This document shows, in pieces, positions 37,141 through 46,120 of a stretch of DNA of 64,000 nucleotides. This stretch comes from Streptomyces sp. V3I8 (GTDB taxonomy: Bacteria; Actinomycetota; Actinomycetes; Streptomycetales; Streptomycetaceae). Made by a program: the position numbers and the translations under genes. Each line of letters opens with the position of its first letter. Within the stretch, counting starts at the first letter, position 1. The notes below the pieces were generated by a model that had not been told where the DNA came from, did no database searches, and saw only the letters and a list, made by a program, of their open reading frames with translations. Where the stretch lies: assembly GCF_030817535.1 (NCBI RefSeq), contig NZ_JAUSZL010000002.1:2294001-2358000 (forward strand), read 5' to 3'.

Positions 37141-38426
37141 AGGAGGTCCGCGTAGAGCGCCTCGTGTGCCCGGGCGAGCATGAGGCGTTCGGCCCGGCGG
37201 TCCGCCGGGTCGGCCCGCAGGTCGGGCCGTTCCTCGTACGCGGTGCGCACCGCGTCCCGCAGCGACGCCTCGTCCAGCCCCCGCCGGTCGTGGCCGTAGG
37301 AGAGGCAGGGCCGCTGCTGCGCGTAGAACCCGCAGGTCGGGGCGAGGACAGTGGTCCCCAGGTCGTAACAGGCCTCCAGCCATCCGGAGTGGGTGCCGAA
37401 GCGGTACGGCAGCACGGACACGTCGAGGCCGATCAGGTAGTCGTAGAGCGCCTCGTCGTCGAAGTAGTCGTGGACGTGCAGCTCCAGCCGCTCCTTGCGG
37501 TCCATCCCGCGCAGCTCGTCGAGCACGCCGGGCGCGTACCAGTGGCTCGCCGGGTCGTCGATCTCCGGGTGGCAGTCGACGCGCAGCACCGCGTCGGGCA
37601 GTTCCGACAGCGCGTCGGCGAGGACGCGGGTCACGGGCAGCGGGTCCATGTTGGGGCGGATGCTCTTTGCGTGCAGTCCGACCGTGAACGTGTCCCGTTC
37701 CGGCCGGGGCCGCACCAGGCCGGCCGCTCCGACCACGTGGGGGTGCGGCAGGATCTGGGCCGTACGTCCCCAGCGGGCGGCGATCTCGGCCGCGGCGCCC
37801 GGCGTGAGGGTGACGAGCCGGTCCGCCGCGGGGATCAGCACGTCGAGCTGTGCCCGGTGCTCGCTCTCGTCCTGGTGGTGGGGGTTGACCAGGTCGTGGA
37901 CGGTGTAGACGAGCGGTTTGCCGTTGCGGCGCAGGGCTTCGACGAGTGCGCGCAGCGCCGCGGGGCTCTGCGCGTCGAACCCGAAGTGCAGATGGAACAC
38001 GTCGAAGACCCCGGCGTGTTCGTCGACCCACCCCGGCTCCAGCATGGTGGGCGGCCACCACTGCCGGGACCCGACGGGCGCCCCGCAGGGCCGGGGGTCG
38101 GTCAGCCGGATCACCCGGTCGCCTCCGGGCGGGGACAGGTGCCGGACGTAGACGTGCCCGGCGGGAACGGAGGCGACCCGGATGATCCGGGAGGCCGCGC
38201 CGGACCGGCCGGCCGACGTGGCGGGCGTGGCCGATGCGGTGGACGCGGCGGACGCGACAGGCATGGCCGATGTGGTGGACGCGGTGGGTGTGGCGGGCGC
38301 GGTGGGCGTGGCGGGTGTGGCGGGCATGGGCTCCGCCGGGTCCGGCCGCGCGGTCGAGCCGGTGCGGGCGCCGCGCGTCCGCGACGGCTGCTCCGCAGGG
38401 TGACGGGGGATGACCGGTTCGGACAC
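37137..38426 (-). CDS. glycosyltransferase (GT-B, family 1/4-like)
   Basis: A 429-residue transferase. The first ~80 residues are Ala/Thr/Ser/Pro low complexity (PATPATPTAPATPTASTTSA), encoded by a degenerate repeat; the enzyme follows: FHLHFGFDAQSPAALRALVE, LVYTVHDLVNPHHQDESEH, RLVTLTPGAAAEIAARWG, VGLHAKSIRPNMD and VSVLPYRFGTHSGWLEACYD. First gene of the operon; GAGGAG lies upstream of GTG at 38426. The downstream GT4 gene overlaps by GTGA. Probably acts with the others on a surface or secreted glycan (inference). Confidence 0.8.
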   Translation of the reverse strand: MSEPVIPRHPAEQPSRTRGARTGSTARPDPAEPMPATPATPTAPATPTASTTSAMPVASAASTASATPATSAGRSGAASRIIRVASVPAGHVYVRHLSPPGGDRVIRLTDPRPCGAPVGSRQWWPPTMLEPGWVDEHAGVFDVFHLHFGFDAQSPAALRALVEALRRNGKPLVYTVHDLVNPHHQDESEHRAQLDVLIPAADRLVTLTPGAAAEIAARWGRTAQILPHPHVVGAAGLVRPRPERDTFTVGLHAKSIRPNMDPLPVTRVLADALSELPDAVLRVDCHPEIDDPASHWYAPGVLDELRGMDRKERLELHVHDYFDDEALYDYLIGLDVSVLPYRFGTHSGWLEACYDLGTTVLAPTCGFYAQQRPCLSYGHDRRGLDEASLRDAVRTAYEERPDLRADPADRRAERLMLARAHEALYADLL

Positions 38427-38770
38427 AGCTGTCTCCTCGTTCCGTCTCGCCGGGGCCGCCCCGACGGCCCTCCGGGTCCAGGTGGCCCTTCAGGTCCCGG
38501 CAGGGCGTCGTACCGCGTGGGGCACGGCGGAGGCCCGTCTCCGCGACCCACGATCCTCCGGCCGCAGGTGGGCGGCATGCCGGGCACGACCGGCCGGGTG
38601 AACGCGACGGCCGACCGACCGGCCGACCGGTGGACCGCTGACCGCCGTCCCCGGAGCGGCATCCGGTCACCGGCGTCGCGGTCGGGAACAATCCCGGAGA
38701 GCGCCAGGACGGCCGACATGGGGACCCGGCCGGGGGGTAATCGTCAGCGAATCATCCACAGGAGGCGACG
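38427..38770. other. divergent promoter region
   Basis: About 344 bp between the minus-strand glycosyltransferase operon and the plus-strand molybdoenzyme. No gene seen. Short direct repeats (gaccgaccggccgaccgg near 38610) are present, but no clear operator. Confidence 0.5.
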
Positions 38771-41362
38771 ATGGACTCCTCGGTCGACCGGATCGGCGAC
38801 CCGTGGGGCGGCCGCGTACCGTACGGACGGCACGGGCGGTGGCCCGCCCGGGTGGACACCTTCCTCGCGGACGGCGTACGGCCGGACATGGTGCAGGACT
38901 GGGTGCGGGCCGCGTCGATCCTCCACTCGGACGGCGACGCCATGGACATCGCCGTCGTCGACGGCCGCATGGTCGGCATGCGGGGGCGGGCCGACGACCG
39001 CGTCAACCGCGGCCGGCTCGGCCCCAAGGACCTGTACGGCTGGCAGGCCAACGCCTCCCCCGACCGCCTGACCCGGCCCCTCGTACGCGAGGGCGGCCGC
39101 CTGGTGGAGAGCGACTGGGACACCGCGATGAGCCGCGTCGTCACCCGCTCGCGGGACCTGCTGGCCGAGCGCGGTCCCGGCTCCCTCGGCTTCTACACCT
39201 CGGGCCAGCTGTTCCTGGAGGAGTACTACACCCTCGCGGTGCTGGCCCGGGCGGGCATCGGCACCAACCACCTCGACGGCAACACCCGGCTGTGCACGGC
39301 GACCGCCGCCGAGGCCCTCAAGGAGTCCTTCGGCTGCGACGGGCAGCCCGGCAGCTACGACGACATCGACCACGCCGACGTGATCGCCCTCTTCGGGCAC
39401 AACATCGCCGAGACCCAGCCCGTGCAGTGGATGCGGATCCTCGACCGCCTGGCGGGCACCGATCCCCCGCGGCTGCTCTGCGTGGACCCGCGCCCCACCA
39501 GGGTGGCCCGCGCGGCCGCCGTGCACCTCGCCCCCCGTACCGGCACGAACGTCGCCCTGCTCAACGCGCTGCTGCACGAGATCATCCGGACCGGCCGCGT
39601 CGACCACGCGTACGTCGGGGCGCACACGGTCGGGTACGAGGAACTCGCCGCCCGGGTCGAGGACTGCACCCCCGAGTGGGCGAGCGGCATCTGCGACGTC
39701 CCGGCCGCCCGGATCGGCGAGGCGGCCGAACTCCTCGGGTCCGCCGACCGCCTGCTGTCCACGGTGCTGCAGGGCGTCTACCAGTCCCATCAGGCGACGG
39801 CCGCCGCCGTCCAGGTCAACAACCTGCACCTCATCAGGGGCATGCTGGGCCGCCCCGGCGCCGGCGTGCTGCAGATGAACGGGCAGCCCACCGCGCAGAA
39901 CACCCGCGAGTGCGGCGCCGACGGCGACCTGCCGGGCTTCCGCAACTGGCAGAACGACGCGCACGTGGCGGACCTGGCCGCGGTCTGGAACGTCGAGCCG
40001 GACTCGATCCCGCACTACGCGCCGCCCACCCACGCGATGCAGATGTTCCGGTACGCCGAGCAGGGCTCGATCCGGATGCTGTGGATCAGCGGCACGAACC
40101 CGGCCGTGTCACTGCCGGAGCTCGCACGCATCCGCTCGATCCTCGGCCAGGAACGGCTCTTCGTGGTCGTACAGGACCTGTTCCTGACCGAGACGGCACG
40201 GTACGCCGATGTGGTGCTGCCTGCCGCCACCTGGGGCGAGAAGACCGGCACGTTCACCAACGCCGACCGCACCGTGCACCTGAGCGACCGGGCCGTGGAT
40301 CCACCGGGCGAGGCCCGCCCGGACCTGCGCATCTTCCTGGACTACGCGGCGCGGATGGACTTCCGCGACAAGGACGGCGGGCCGCTCATCACCTGGCACG
40401 ACCCGGAATCGGCGTTCGAGGCGTGGAAGCGCTGCAGCGCCGGCCGCCCCTGCGACTACACCGGCCTCACCTACGACGCGCTGCGCCGGGTCGGCGGCAT
40501 CCAGTGGCCGGTCAACGAATCGGCGCCGGACGGCACCGACCGTCTCTACACCGACGGCATCGACTGGGCCCACCCCGACGTGTGCGAGACCTACGGCAAG
40601 GACCTGGTGACGGGCGCGTCGGACGGCGTGGTGGAGTACCGCTCCCTGAATCCGGACGGCAAGGCCATGATCAAGGCCGCCGGATACGTACCGGCGCACG
40701 AGGAGCCGAGCGGGGAGTACCCCTTCCGGCTGACCACGGGCCGCACCCTGTACCACTTCCACACCCGGACCAAGACCGGCCGCGTACCGCAGCTGAACGC
40801 GGCGGCGCCGGACGTGTGGGTCGAGATCGGCGAGGCGGACGCCGCTGCCCGGGACCTGGCCGAGGGTGACCTGGTCGAGGTCCGCTCACCGCGCGGCGCG
40901 CTCCGCGGCCGGCTGCGGGTCACGGAGCTCCGGCCGGGTCTGCTGTTCGTGCCGTTCCACTACGGCTACTGGGACACGCCCGCCGGCTCGGGCCCGGACG
41001 GCGGCGCCGCGGGCAGGGCGGCGAACGAGACGACCGTCACCGACTGGGACCCGGCCTCCAAGCAGCCCCTCTTCAAGACGGCGGCCGCCTCCGTGACCCT
41101 CGTCGAGCGGGGCGGCGGACAGCAGGCACCGGCCCCGACGACGACCGCGTCCGCACCGGCGGACCGCACGGGTGTCCGGCCCACCGCCGGAGGGCCCGGC
41201 GCACACGCGGCGCAGGCCCGGGACAGCGCATGGGACACCGACGCACCGGACGCCGGCGTACGGGACACCGGCGTACGGGACACCGACGCACCGGACGGCG
41301 GCGTACGGCACACCGACGTACGACGTACCGACGTACGGCACACCTCGGGAGGCGACCGGTGA
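38771..41362 (+). CDS. molybdopterin oxidoreductase lacking the [4Fe-4S] cysteines
   Basis: An 863-residue DMSO-reductase-family enzyme that should bind bis-MGD. The pterin and active-site regions are present: TSGQLFLEEYYTLAVLA, NTRLCTATAAEALK (possible Mo-ligand Cys175), MLWISGTNPAVSLPE, DVVLPAATWGEKTGTFTNAD and the C-terminal LTTGRTLYHFHTRTKTGR. In nitrate reductases and formate dehydrogenases of this type the N terminus holds C-x2-C-x3-C plus one later Cys; here these are Ser49, His52, Asp56 and Gly84. The last ~60 residues are repetitive (DTDAPDAGVRDTGVRDTDAP). AGGAGG precedes the ATG. Substrate unknown; overlaps the next gene by GTGA. Confidence 0.88.
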   Translation: MDSSVDRIGDPWGGRVPYGRHGRWPARVDTFLADGVRPDMVQDWVRAASILHSDGDAMDIAVVDGRMVGMRGRADDRVNRGRLGPKDLYGWQANASPDRLTRPLVREGGRLVESDWDTAMSRVVTRSRDLLAERGPGSLGFYTSGQLFLEEYYTLAVLARAGIGTNHLDGNTRLCTATAAEALKESFGCDGQPGSYDDIDHADVIALFGHNIAETQPVQWMRILDRLAGTDPPRLLCVDPRPTRVARAAAVHLAPRTGTNVALLNALLHEIIRTGRVDHAYVGAHTVGYEELAARVEDCTPEWASGICDVPAARIGEAAELLGSADRLLSTVLQGVYQSHQATAAAVQVNNLHLIRGMLGRPGAGVLQMNGQPTAQNTRECGADGDLPGFRNWQNDAHVADLAAVWNVEPDSIPHYAPPTHAMQMFRYAEQGSIRMLWISGTNPAVSLPELARIRSILGQERLFVVVQDLFLTETARYADVVLPAATWGEKTGTFTNADRTVHLSDRAVDPPGEARPDLRIFLDYAARMDFRDKDGGPLITWHDPESAFEAWKRCSAGRPCDYTGLTYDALRRVGGIQWPVNESAPDGTDRLYTDGIDWAHPDVCETYGKDLVTGASDGVVEYRSLNPDGKAMIKAAGYVPAHEEPSGEYPFRLTTGRTLYHFHTRTKTGRVPQLNAAAPDVWVEIGEADAAARDLAEGDLVEVRSPRGALRGRLRVTELRPGLLFVPFHYGYWDTPAGSGPDGGAAGRAANETTVTDWDPASKQPLFKTAAASVTLVERGGGQQAPAPTTTASAPADRTGVRPTAGGPGAHAAQARDSAWDTDAPDAGVRDTGVRDTDAPDGGVRHTDVRRTDVRHTSGGDR

Positions 41363-41844
41363 ACGGCGTCCAGCTCGCCCTGCACACCCTGCACCGCGGT
41401 GAACGGCACCTGGCCACGGAGCTGGTCGCGGTGGCGGACCGGCACCGTGCCGAGCACGAGGTCCACCATGTCGCCCGCGACATCGCCGCGTGGTCGCGCG
41501 AGCACGTCCGGCGCCTCGCCGAGGCGTCCGCCGCCCACGGCCTGGACCTCGACGACCCACCCGACGGCCCACCCGACGGCCCGCCCGACCCGACCGGCCC
41601 AATCGATCCACCCGGCCTATCCGGCCCACCCGGTCTGCTGCTCCTGCGCGACCTGCGCGACCTGCACCTCGCCGCGACGCACAACTCCCTGCACTGGGAG
41701 ATGCTCGCCCAGGTCGCGCAGGCCACCAGGACCGCCGGCCTGCTCGCCCTCACGGCCTCCTGCCATCCGCAGACGCTCCGGCAGATGCGCTGGACCAACA
41801 CCATGATCAAGAACTTGTCACCGCAGGTGCTGGCCAGTCTGTGA
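41359..41844 (+). CDS. His-rich helical protein coupled to the molybdoenzyme
   Basis: 161 residues, function unknown. Two helical halves (1-60 and 93-155) are joined by a Pro/Asp/Gly linker (PPDGPPDGPPDPTG). Helices contain spaced His and Glu (HTLHRGERHLATEL, RAEHEVHHVARD, HLAATHNSLHWEM), a pattern compatible with a four-helix bundle binding metal, but no known family was recognised. GTG overlaps the molybdoenzyme stop and has GGGAGG upstream, so the two are probably made together; a role as partner subunit or electron-transfer chaperone is inference. Confidence 0.7.
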   Translation: MNGVQLALHTLHRGERHLATELVAVADRHRAEHEVHHVARDIAAWSREHVRRLAEASAAHGLDLDDPPDGPPDGPPDPTGPIDPPGLSGPPGLLLLRDLRDLHLAATHNSLHWEMLAQVAQATRTAGLLALTASCHPQTLRQMRWTNTMIKNLSPQVLASL

Positions 41845-41914
41845 CGCCCCCTCGATCTGGGCATCCGGGGGATCCGGCCGCCTGACGGACGCTTCCCCGG
41901 GTATACGGCATCTC

Positions 41915-43285
41915 GTGCACACTCCCCCCGCCGAGCCCCGGACGTCGCCGGACGCCCCCACAGCGCTCAAGAAGGTCCTGACCACCCCGCTGCTCTACTT
42001 CTTCATCCTCGGCGACGTCCTCGGCGCGGGTGTGTACGTCCTGGTGGGCCAGGTCGCGGCCGACGCGGGCGGCGCCGTGTGGGTCCCCCTGCTCGTGGCA
42101 CTGTGCCTGGCACTGCTGACGGCGGCCTCGTACGCCGAGCTGGTCACCAAGTACCCGCGTGCGGGCGGTGCCTCCCACTACGCCACCCTGGCGTACGGGC
42201 CCTTCGCCGGGTTCCTCGCCGGTTTCTGCATGCTCGCGGCCGGTGTCGTGTCGGTGGGGGCCCTGGCCCGCGGGTTCGGCGGCGACTACCTGTCGGAGTT
42301 CGTCACGCTCCCCGTGGTGCTGGTCACGGTCGTCTTCCTGGCCGCGCTGGCGTTGCTGAACGCACGGGGCATCAGCGAGTCGACCAGGGCCAACACGGTC
42401 GCCACGGTCATCGAGGTGAGCGGGCTGCTGCTGGTCATCGGGCTCGGTGCCTGGATCGTGCTGCGCGGCGACGGCGACGTGGGACGCCTGACGGATCTCG
42501 GTACGGCCGAGAAGGGGGCCGCGTCGGCGGTGCTCAGCGGGGCCGTGCTGGCCTACTACTCGTTCGTCGGGTTCGAGACGTCCGTCAACGTGGCGGAGGA
42601 GACCCGCGACCCCCGGCGCACCTATCCGAGGGCACTCTTCGGAGCACTGATCACGGCCGGCGCGGTGTACGTCCTGGTCGGCGCCGCGGCTGCGGCGGCC
42701 GTGCCGACGCAGAAGCTGGCCGAGTCCAGTGGCCCCCTCCTGGAGGTCGTGCGCGCGGCCGGCGGGGTCCCCACCGAGCTGTTCAGCGCCATCGCCCTGG
42801 TCGCGGTCGCCAACGGCGCGCTGCTCACCGGCATCATGTCGTCGCGGCTGGCCTACGGCATGGCGAGGGACGGCCTCCTGCCGGGCTTCCTGACCAAGGT
42901 CCTGCCGGGCCGCCGCACCCCCTGGGCCGCGATCGCCGCGACCACGGCCCTCTCGCTGCTGCTCGCGCTGACCGGCGACGTGGCCACCCTCGCCTCGACG
43001 CTGGTCCTGCTCCTCCTGGTGGTCTTCTTCCTCGTCAACACCGCGGTCCTGGTGCTGCGCCGCGAGGAGACCACCCGGGACCACTTCAAGGCGCCGACCG
43101 TCGTGCCGGTCCTGGGAGCGGCCTCCTGCGTCCTGCTCGCGACGCGGATCGAGGGGGACGTCTGGCTGCGCGGGCTGGTCGTCCTCGCGGTGGGCGCGGT
43201 GCTGGGCGCGGTGGCGGCGGCACGGGTACGGCGCGCCCCCCGGACCGAACCGGTCACTTCTTCGGGTCGTGGCCCCAGTTCATGA
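41915..43285 (+). CDS. APC-superfamily amino acid permease
   Basis: A 456-residue integral membrane transporter with about 12 hydrophobic segments. It begins with a short polar stretch and then LTTPLLYFFILGDVLGAGVY, the first helix with the unwound GAGVY substrate motif, and includes EEFGxx-free AELVTKYPRAGGASHYATLA, SFVGFETSVNVAEETRDPRR (helix 6/7 loop with E-T) and MSSRLAYGMARDGLLPGFL. Typical of basic or neutral amino acid exchangers; substrate unknown. GTG at 41915 has no clear ribosome site. Its 3' end overlaps the convergent DUF3140 gene by 32 bp. Confidence 0.9.
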   Translation: MHTPPAEPRTSPDAPTALKKVLTTPLLYFFILGDVLGAGVYVLVGQVAADAGGAVWVPLLVALCLALLTAASYAELVTKYPRAGGASHYATLAYGPFAGFLAGFCMLAAGVVSVGALARGFGGDYLSEFVTLPVVLVTVVFLAALALLNARGISESTRANTVATVIEVSGLLLVIGLGAWIVLRGDGDVGRLTDLGTAEKGAASAVLSGAVLAYYSFVGFETSVNVAEETRDPRRTYPRALFGALITAGAVYVLVGAAAAAAVPTQKLAESSGPLLEVVRAAGGVPTELFSAIALVAVANGALLTGIMSSRLAYGMARDGLLPGFLTKVLPGRRTPWAAIAATTALSLLLALTGDVATLASTLVLLLLVVFFLVNTAVLVLRREETTRDHFKAPTVVPVLGAASCVLLATRIEGDVWLRGLVVLAVGAVLGAVAAARVRRAPRTEPVTSSGRGPSS

Positions 43286-43592
43286 GGGAGTACCGCCACT
43301 TGGTGTCCGTGACGTCACCGGAGGGCTTCTGCTTGAGGTGGCGGTGCACGTAGCCGACGACCTTCCGCATGTGGGCGATGTCGTCGTCGGTCAGGTCGCC
43401 CTTGTTCTTCTCCAGCAGCTTGACGATGCGGCGCCCGGACTCGTGCCCCACGCTCTCGCCGCCGTCGGACTGACCCACGCTCTTCGAGTCGTCCGTGTCC
43501 AGCCACTTCTTGAGGCTGCCCGGCGTCATGTTGACGGCGTCACCGAACTCCTTGATCGTGTCCTCGCGGTCCGTGTCGCTCTTCCCGCTCAT
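43254..43592 (-). CDS. DUF3140 domain protein
   Basis: A 112-residue soluble protein of the DUF3140 family: DTIKEFGDAVNMTPGSLKKW, SVGQSDGGESVGHESGRRIV, IAHMRKVVGYVHRHLKQKP and the end WRYSLMNWGHDPKK. The family often lies next to DUF2945 proteins and may be involved in DNA or stress responses, but function is not established. Its ATG overlaps the upstream DUF2945 stop (ATGA), and its stop overlaps the convergent permease end. Confidence 0.88.
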   Translation of the reverse strand: MSGKSDTDREDTIKEFGDAVNMTPGSLKKWLDTDDSKSVGQSDGGESVGHESGRRIVKLLEKNKGDLTDDDIAHMRKVVGYVHRHLKQKPSGDVTDTKWRYSLMNWGHDPKK

Positions 43593-43816
43593 GACCCGCC
43601 GCTCTTCTTGCGCAGCGCCCCGGGCTTGTGGACGGCGTTGCCGCCGGACTTGTCGCTCTCGACCTCGTACTGCGGCTCGTCCTTCGATGCCTTGACGCTG
43701 CGCCCGGCGGCCTCCGTGTCCCCCGTGATCTTCTTCTTCACCTTGCCGGGGACGGTCTGCCCATGACTGCTCCAGGAGACCTTGTCCCCCTTCTTGAACT
43801 CCTTGTCCTTCGCCAC
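43589..43816 (-). CDS. DUF2945 (HVA1-like) domain protein
   Basis: A 75-residue basic protein: KKGDKVSWSSHGQTVPGKVK, then a middle EAAGRSVKASKDEPQYEVES and an end SGGNAVHKPGALRKK. This is the hypervirulence-associated TUDOR-like DUF2945 fold, a small SH3-type barrel. GTG at 43816 with AAGGAG about 10 nt upstream. Coupled to DUF3140 (ATGA overlap); the two families regularly occur together. Role unknown. Confidence 0.85.
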   Translation of the reverse strand: MAKDKEFKKGDKVSWSSHGQTVPGKVKKKITGDTEAAGRSVKASKDEPQYEVESDKSGGNAVHKPGALRKKSGGS

Positions 43817-44154
43817 GTTCCATACGCTCCTTGCACTCGGGGCGCCCTGCCCGGCCGCCCTGACGGACAACGCTTTCCACTGTCGCGCCGTTCGGACCGG
43901 GACGCACGTCCAGAGCCAGGACCACGACCAGGACCATGACCAGGACACCGGGTGCGGTACCGCGCCGGAGGGGCGAACGAGGGACGGACGAGGGACGGAC
44001 GGCTGCCGAGCGGGTCGCTGCGCGGTACCCACGCGCTCACCGCGTCGGCGGAGGGCCGTAGACCGTGGCCGCCCGGCTGTCCGTGTGTCCCCCGGGGCGT
44101 GGGCAGGATTCGCCGGCCCGGCGGCGGCCGGGCGAAACGCCTGACCGGAGCGCG
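43817..44154. other. intergenic region upstream of DUF2945
   Basis: About 338 bp. Contains short tandem motifs (caggaccacgac/caggaccatgac near 43915-43945; gagggacggac twice near 43977-44000). No gene or operator identified. Confidence 0.5.
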
Positions 44155-45174
44155 TCAGCGCCGCCGCCGGTCGGCGCGGAGTTCGAAGTCGCCGTAGCTG
44201 TTGTCGGCGGGGTTGACGGTCACTCCGGGAGCGACGATCTCGTCGACGGCGTCGAGCACGTCGGCCGGGAGCGTGATGTCGGCGGCGGGCAGGAACGCCT
44301 CCAGCTGCTCCCTCGTGCGCGGCCCGATGATCGCCGAGGTGACGCCGGGGTGGTTGATGACGAAGGCGACGGCCAGTTCGATCAGGGTGAGGCCTGCCTT
44401 CTCCGCCAGGAGCGCCAGCTGTTCGACGGCGTCGAGCTTGCGCCGGTTGGCGGGACTGGACGTGTCGAAACGGGCCGCGGGGCGCGCCGCGGAGGCCGGG
44501 CCGGAGAAGCTGTCCTTGCGGTAGCGGCCCGAGAGCCAGCCGCCGGCGAGCGGGCTGTAGGTGAGGGTGCCCATGCCGTGGCGGCGCACGGCGGGCAGGA
44601 CGTCCTCCTCGATGCCGCGGACCAGGATCGAGTACGGCGGCTGCTCGGTCACGAACCGCTCCAGGCGCCGCTCGCGGGAGGCCCACTGGGCCTCGGCGAT
44701 CTGGGAGCCGGAGTAGGACGAGGACCCGATGTAGCGGACCTTGCCCTGGTGGACGAGGTCGGAGAGGGCGCCGAGGGTCTCGGAGACGTCGGTGTCCGGG
44801 CTGGGGCGGTGGACCTGGTACAGGTCGATGTGGTCGGTGCCCAGGCGCCGCAGGGAGTTCTCGACCGCGCGGATGATCCAGCGGCGTGAGCCTCCCCGCT
44901 GGTTGGGGTCGTCCTGGTCCATCGGCATGAAGAACTTGGTGGCGAGGAAGACGTCCTCGCGCCGGTCCTTGAGCGCCTTGCCGACGATCTCCTCCGAGAC
45001 GCCGCCGGAGTAGACGTCGGCGGTGTCGACGAAGTTGATGCCCGCGTCGAGGGCCCGGTGGATGATACGGATCGAGTCGGCCTCGTCCTCGTTGCCCCAG
45101 GGACCGAACATCATCGCCCCCAGGCAGAGCGGGCTGACGCGGACGCCGGTGCGGCCGAGCGGTCGGTACTGCAT
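44155..45174 (-). CDS. aldo/keto reductase
   Basis: A 339-residue NADPH-dependent AKR. The tetrad residues appear in FVDTADVYSGG (Asp, Tyr), LATKFF (Lys) and YQVHRPSPDTD (His). LGRTGVRVSPLCLGAMMFG at the N terminus and AIIGPRTREQLEAFLPA near the C terminus (NADPH 2'-phosphate binding) are typical. Substrate unknown. GAGGAG lies upstream of the ATG. It is 28 bp downstream of the XRE regulator on the same strand, so it is probably co-transcribed and regulated by it. Confidence 0.93.
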   Translation of the reverse strand: MQYRPLGRTGVRVSPLCLGAMMFGPWGNEDEADSIRIIHRALDAGINFVDTADVYSGGVSEEIVGKALKDRREDVFLATKFFMPMDQDDPNQRGGSRRWIIRAVENSLRRLGTDHIDLYQVHRPSPDTDVSETLGALSDLVHQGKVRYIGSSSYSGSQIAEAQWASRERRLERFVTEQPPYSILVRGIEEDVLPAVRRHGMGTLTYSPLAGGWLSGRYRKDSFSGPASAARPAARFDTSSPANRRKLDAVEQLALLAEKAGLTLIELAVAFVINHPGVTSAIIGPRTREQLEAFLPAADITLPADVLDAVDEIVAPGVTVNPADNSYGDFELRADRRRR

Positions 45175-45202
45175 GAAGTGTTCTCCTCGATCATGGGGGG
45201 GG

Positions 45203-46120
45203 TCAGTCGTTCGCCGCGGGGACGACGGTGCCCGTGCCGGCCCAGCTGGCCAGCAGGCCGAGGGCCTCCCGCTCCGGCGAGTCCGGTTCGGGCGTGTAGA
45301 AGTTGAGGCGGAGACCGGGGTCGGAGGGCAGGTCCATCGCCTCGTAGGGCAGGGCGAGATCGCCGACCAGCGGATGGTGGAGCCTCTTCGTGCCGGAGCG
45401 GTGGAACTTCACGTCGTGGCGCGCCCACCGGCGGGCGAAGTCCTCGCTCCTGGCCGTCAGTTCTCCGATCAGGTCGGTCAGTGCCCTGTCGTACGGAGCG
45501 CGGCCCGTCTCGGCACGCAGGAAGGCGACCGCGTCGTCGGCCCCCTTGTCCCAGTCGGCCCAGAAGTCCTGGCCGGCGGGGTCCAGGAACATGAAGCGGG
45601 CGTTGTTGACCGGCCCGCGCTGCGCGAACAGGGGCGAGTCGAAGACCGGTGCGTACAGCGCCCGCCCCAGTGCGTTGGCGGCCACGATGTCGAACCGGGC
45701 GTTGCGTACGTAGGCGGGCACGCCGGTCATGGAGTCGAGCAGCCGCAGGATCGTGGGCCGTACGCGGGACGTGGTCACCGTGGGGCGCCGTCCCGACGGG
45801 GTGGCCGCGCGGGCGAGGTCGTAGAGGTGGGTGCGTTCGGCCTCGTCGAGCTGCAGCGCGTGGGCGAGGCCTTCGAGGACGGAGTCGGAGGCGCCGCTGA
45901 GATTGCCGCGCTCCAGGCGCACGTAGTAGTCCACGCTCATGCCCGCCAGCAGGGCGACCTCTTCGCGGCGCAGACCCGCGACGCGACGGTTCCCGCCGTA
46001 GACCGGCAGTCCGGCCTGTTCAGGGGTGATGCGGGCCCGCCGGGTGCTCAGGAAGTCGCGCACCTCGGCGGCCAGGTTCTTCTTGTCACCGGGCGAGGGC
46101 TTCGGCGGGACCGGGGACAC
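45203..46120 (-). CDS. XRE regulator with MmyB-like ligand-binding domain
   Basis: A 305-residue regulator. The N-terminal helix-turn-helix is GLRREEVALLAGMSVDYYVR with LERGN. The C-terminal domain is the MmyB-type PAS-like domain (SMTGVPAYVRNARFDIVAAN, NNARFMFLDPAGQDFWADWD, KRLHHPLVGDLALPYEAMDL). Such proteins commonly repress adjacent oxidoreductases and release on ligand binding, possibly a fatty acid. GTG at 46120 follows AGGAGGAGG. It lies between two aldo/keto reductase genes, one co-directional, one divergent. Confidence 0.92.
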   Translation of the reverse strand: MSPVPPKPSPGDKKNLAAEVRDFLSTRRARITPEQAGLPVYGGNRRVAGLRREEVALLAGMSVDYYVRLERGNLSGASDSVLEGLAHALQLDEAERTHLYDLARAATPSGRRPTVTTSRVRPTILRLLDSMTGVPAYVRNARFDIVAANALGRALYAPVFDSPLFAQRGPVNNARFMFLDPAGQDFWADWDKGADDAVAFLRAETGRAPYDRALTDLIGELTARSEDFARRWARHDVKFHRSGTKRLHHPLVGDLALPYEAMDLPSDPGLRLNFYTPEPDSPEREALGLLASWAGTGTVVPAAND

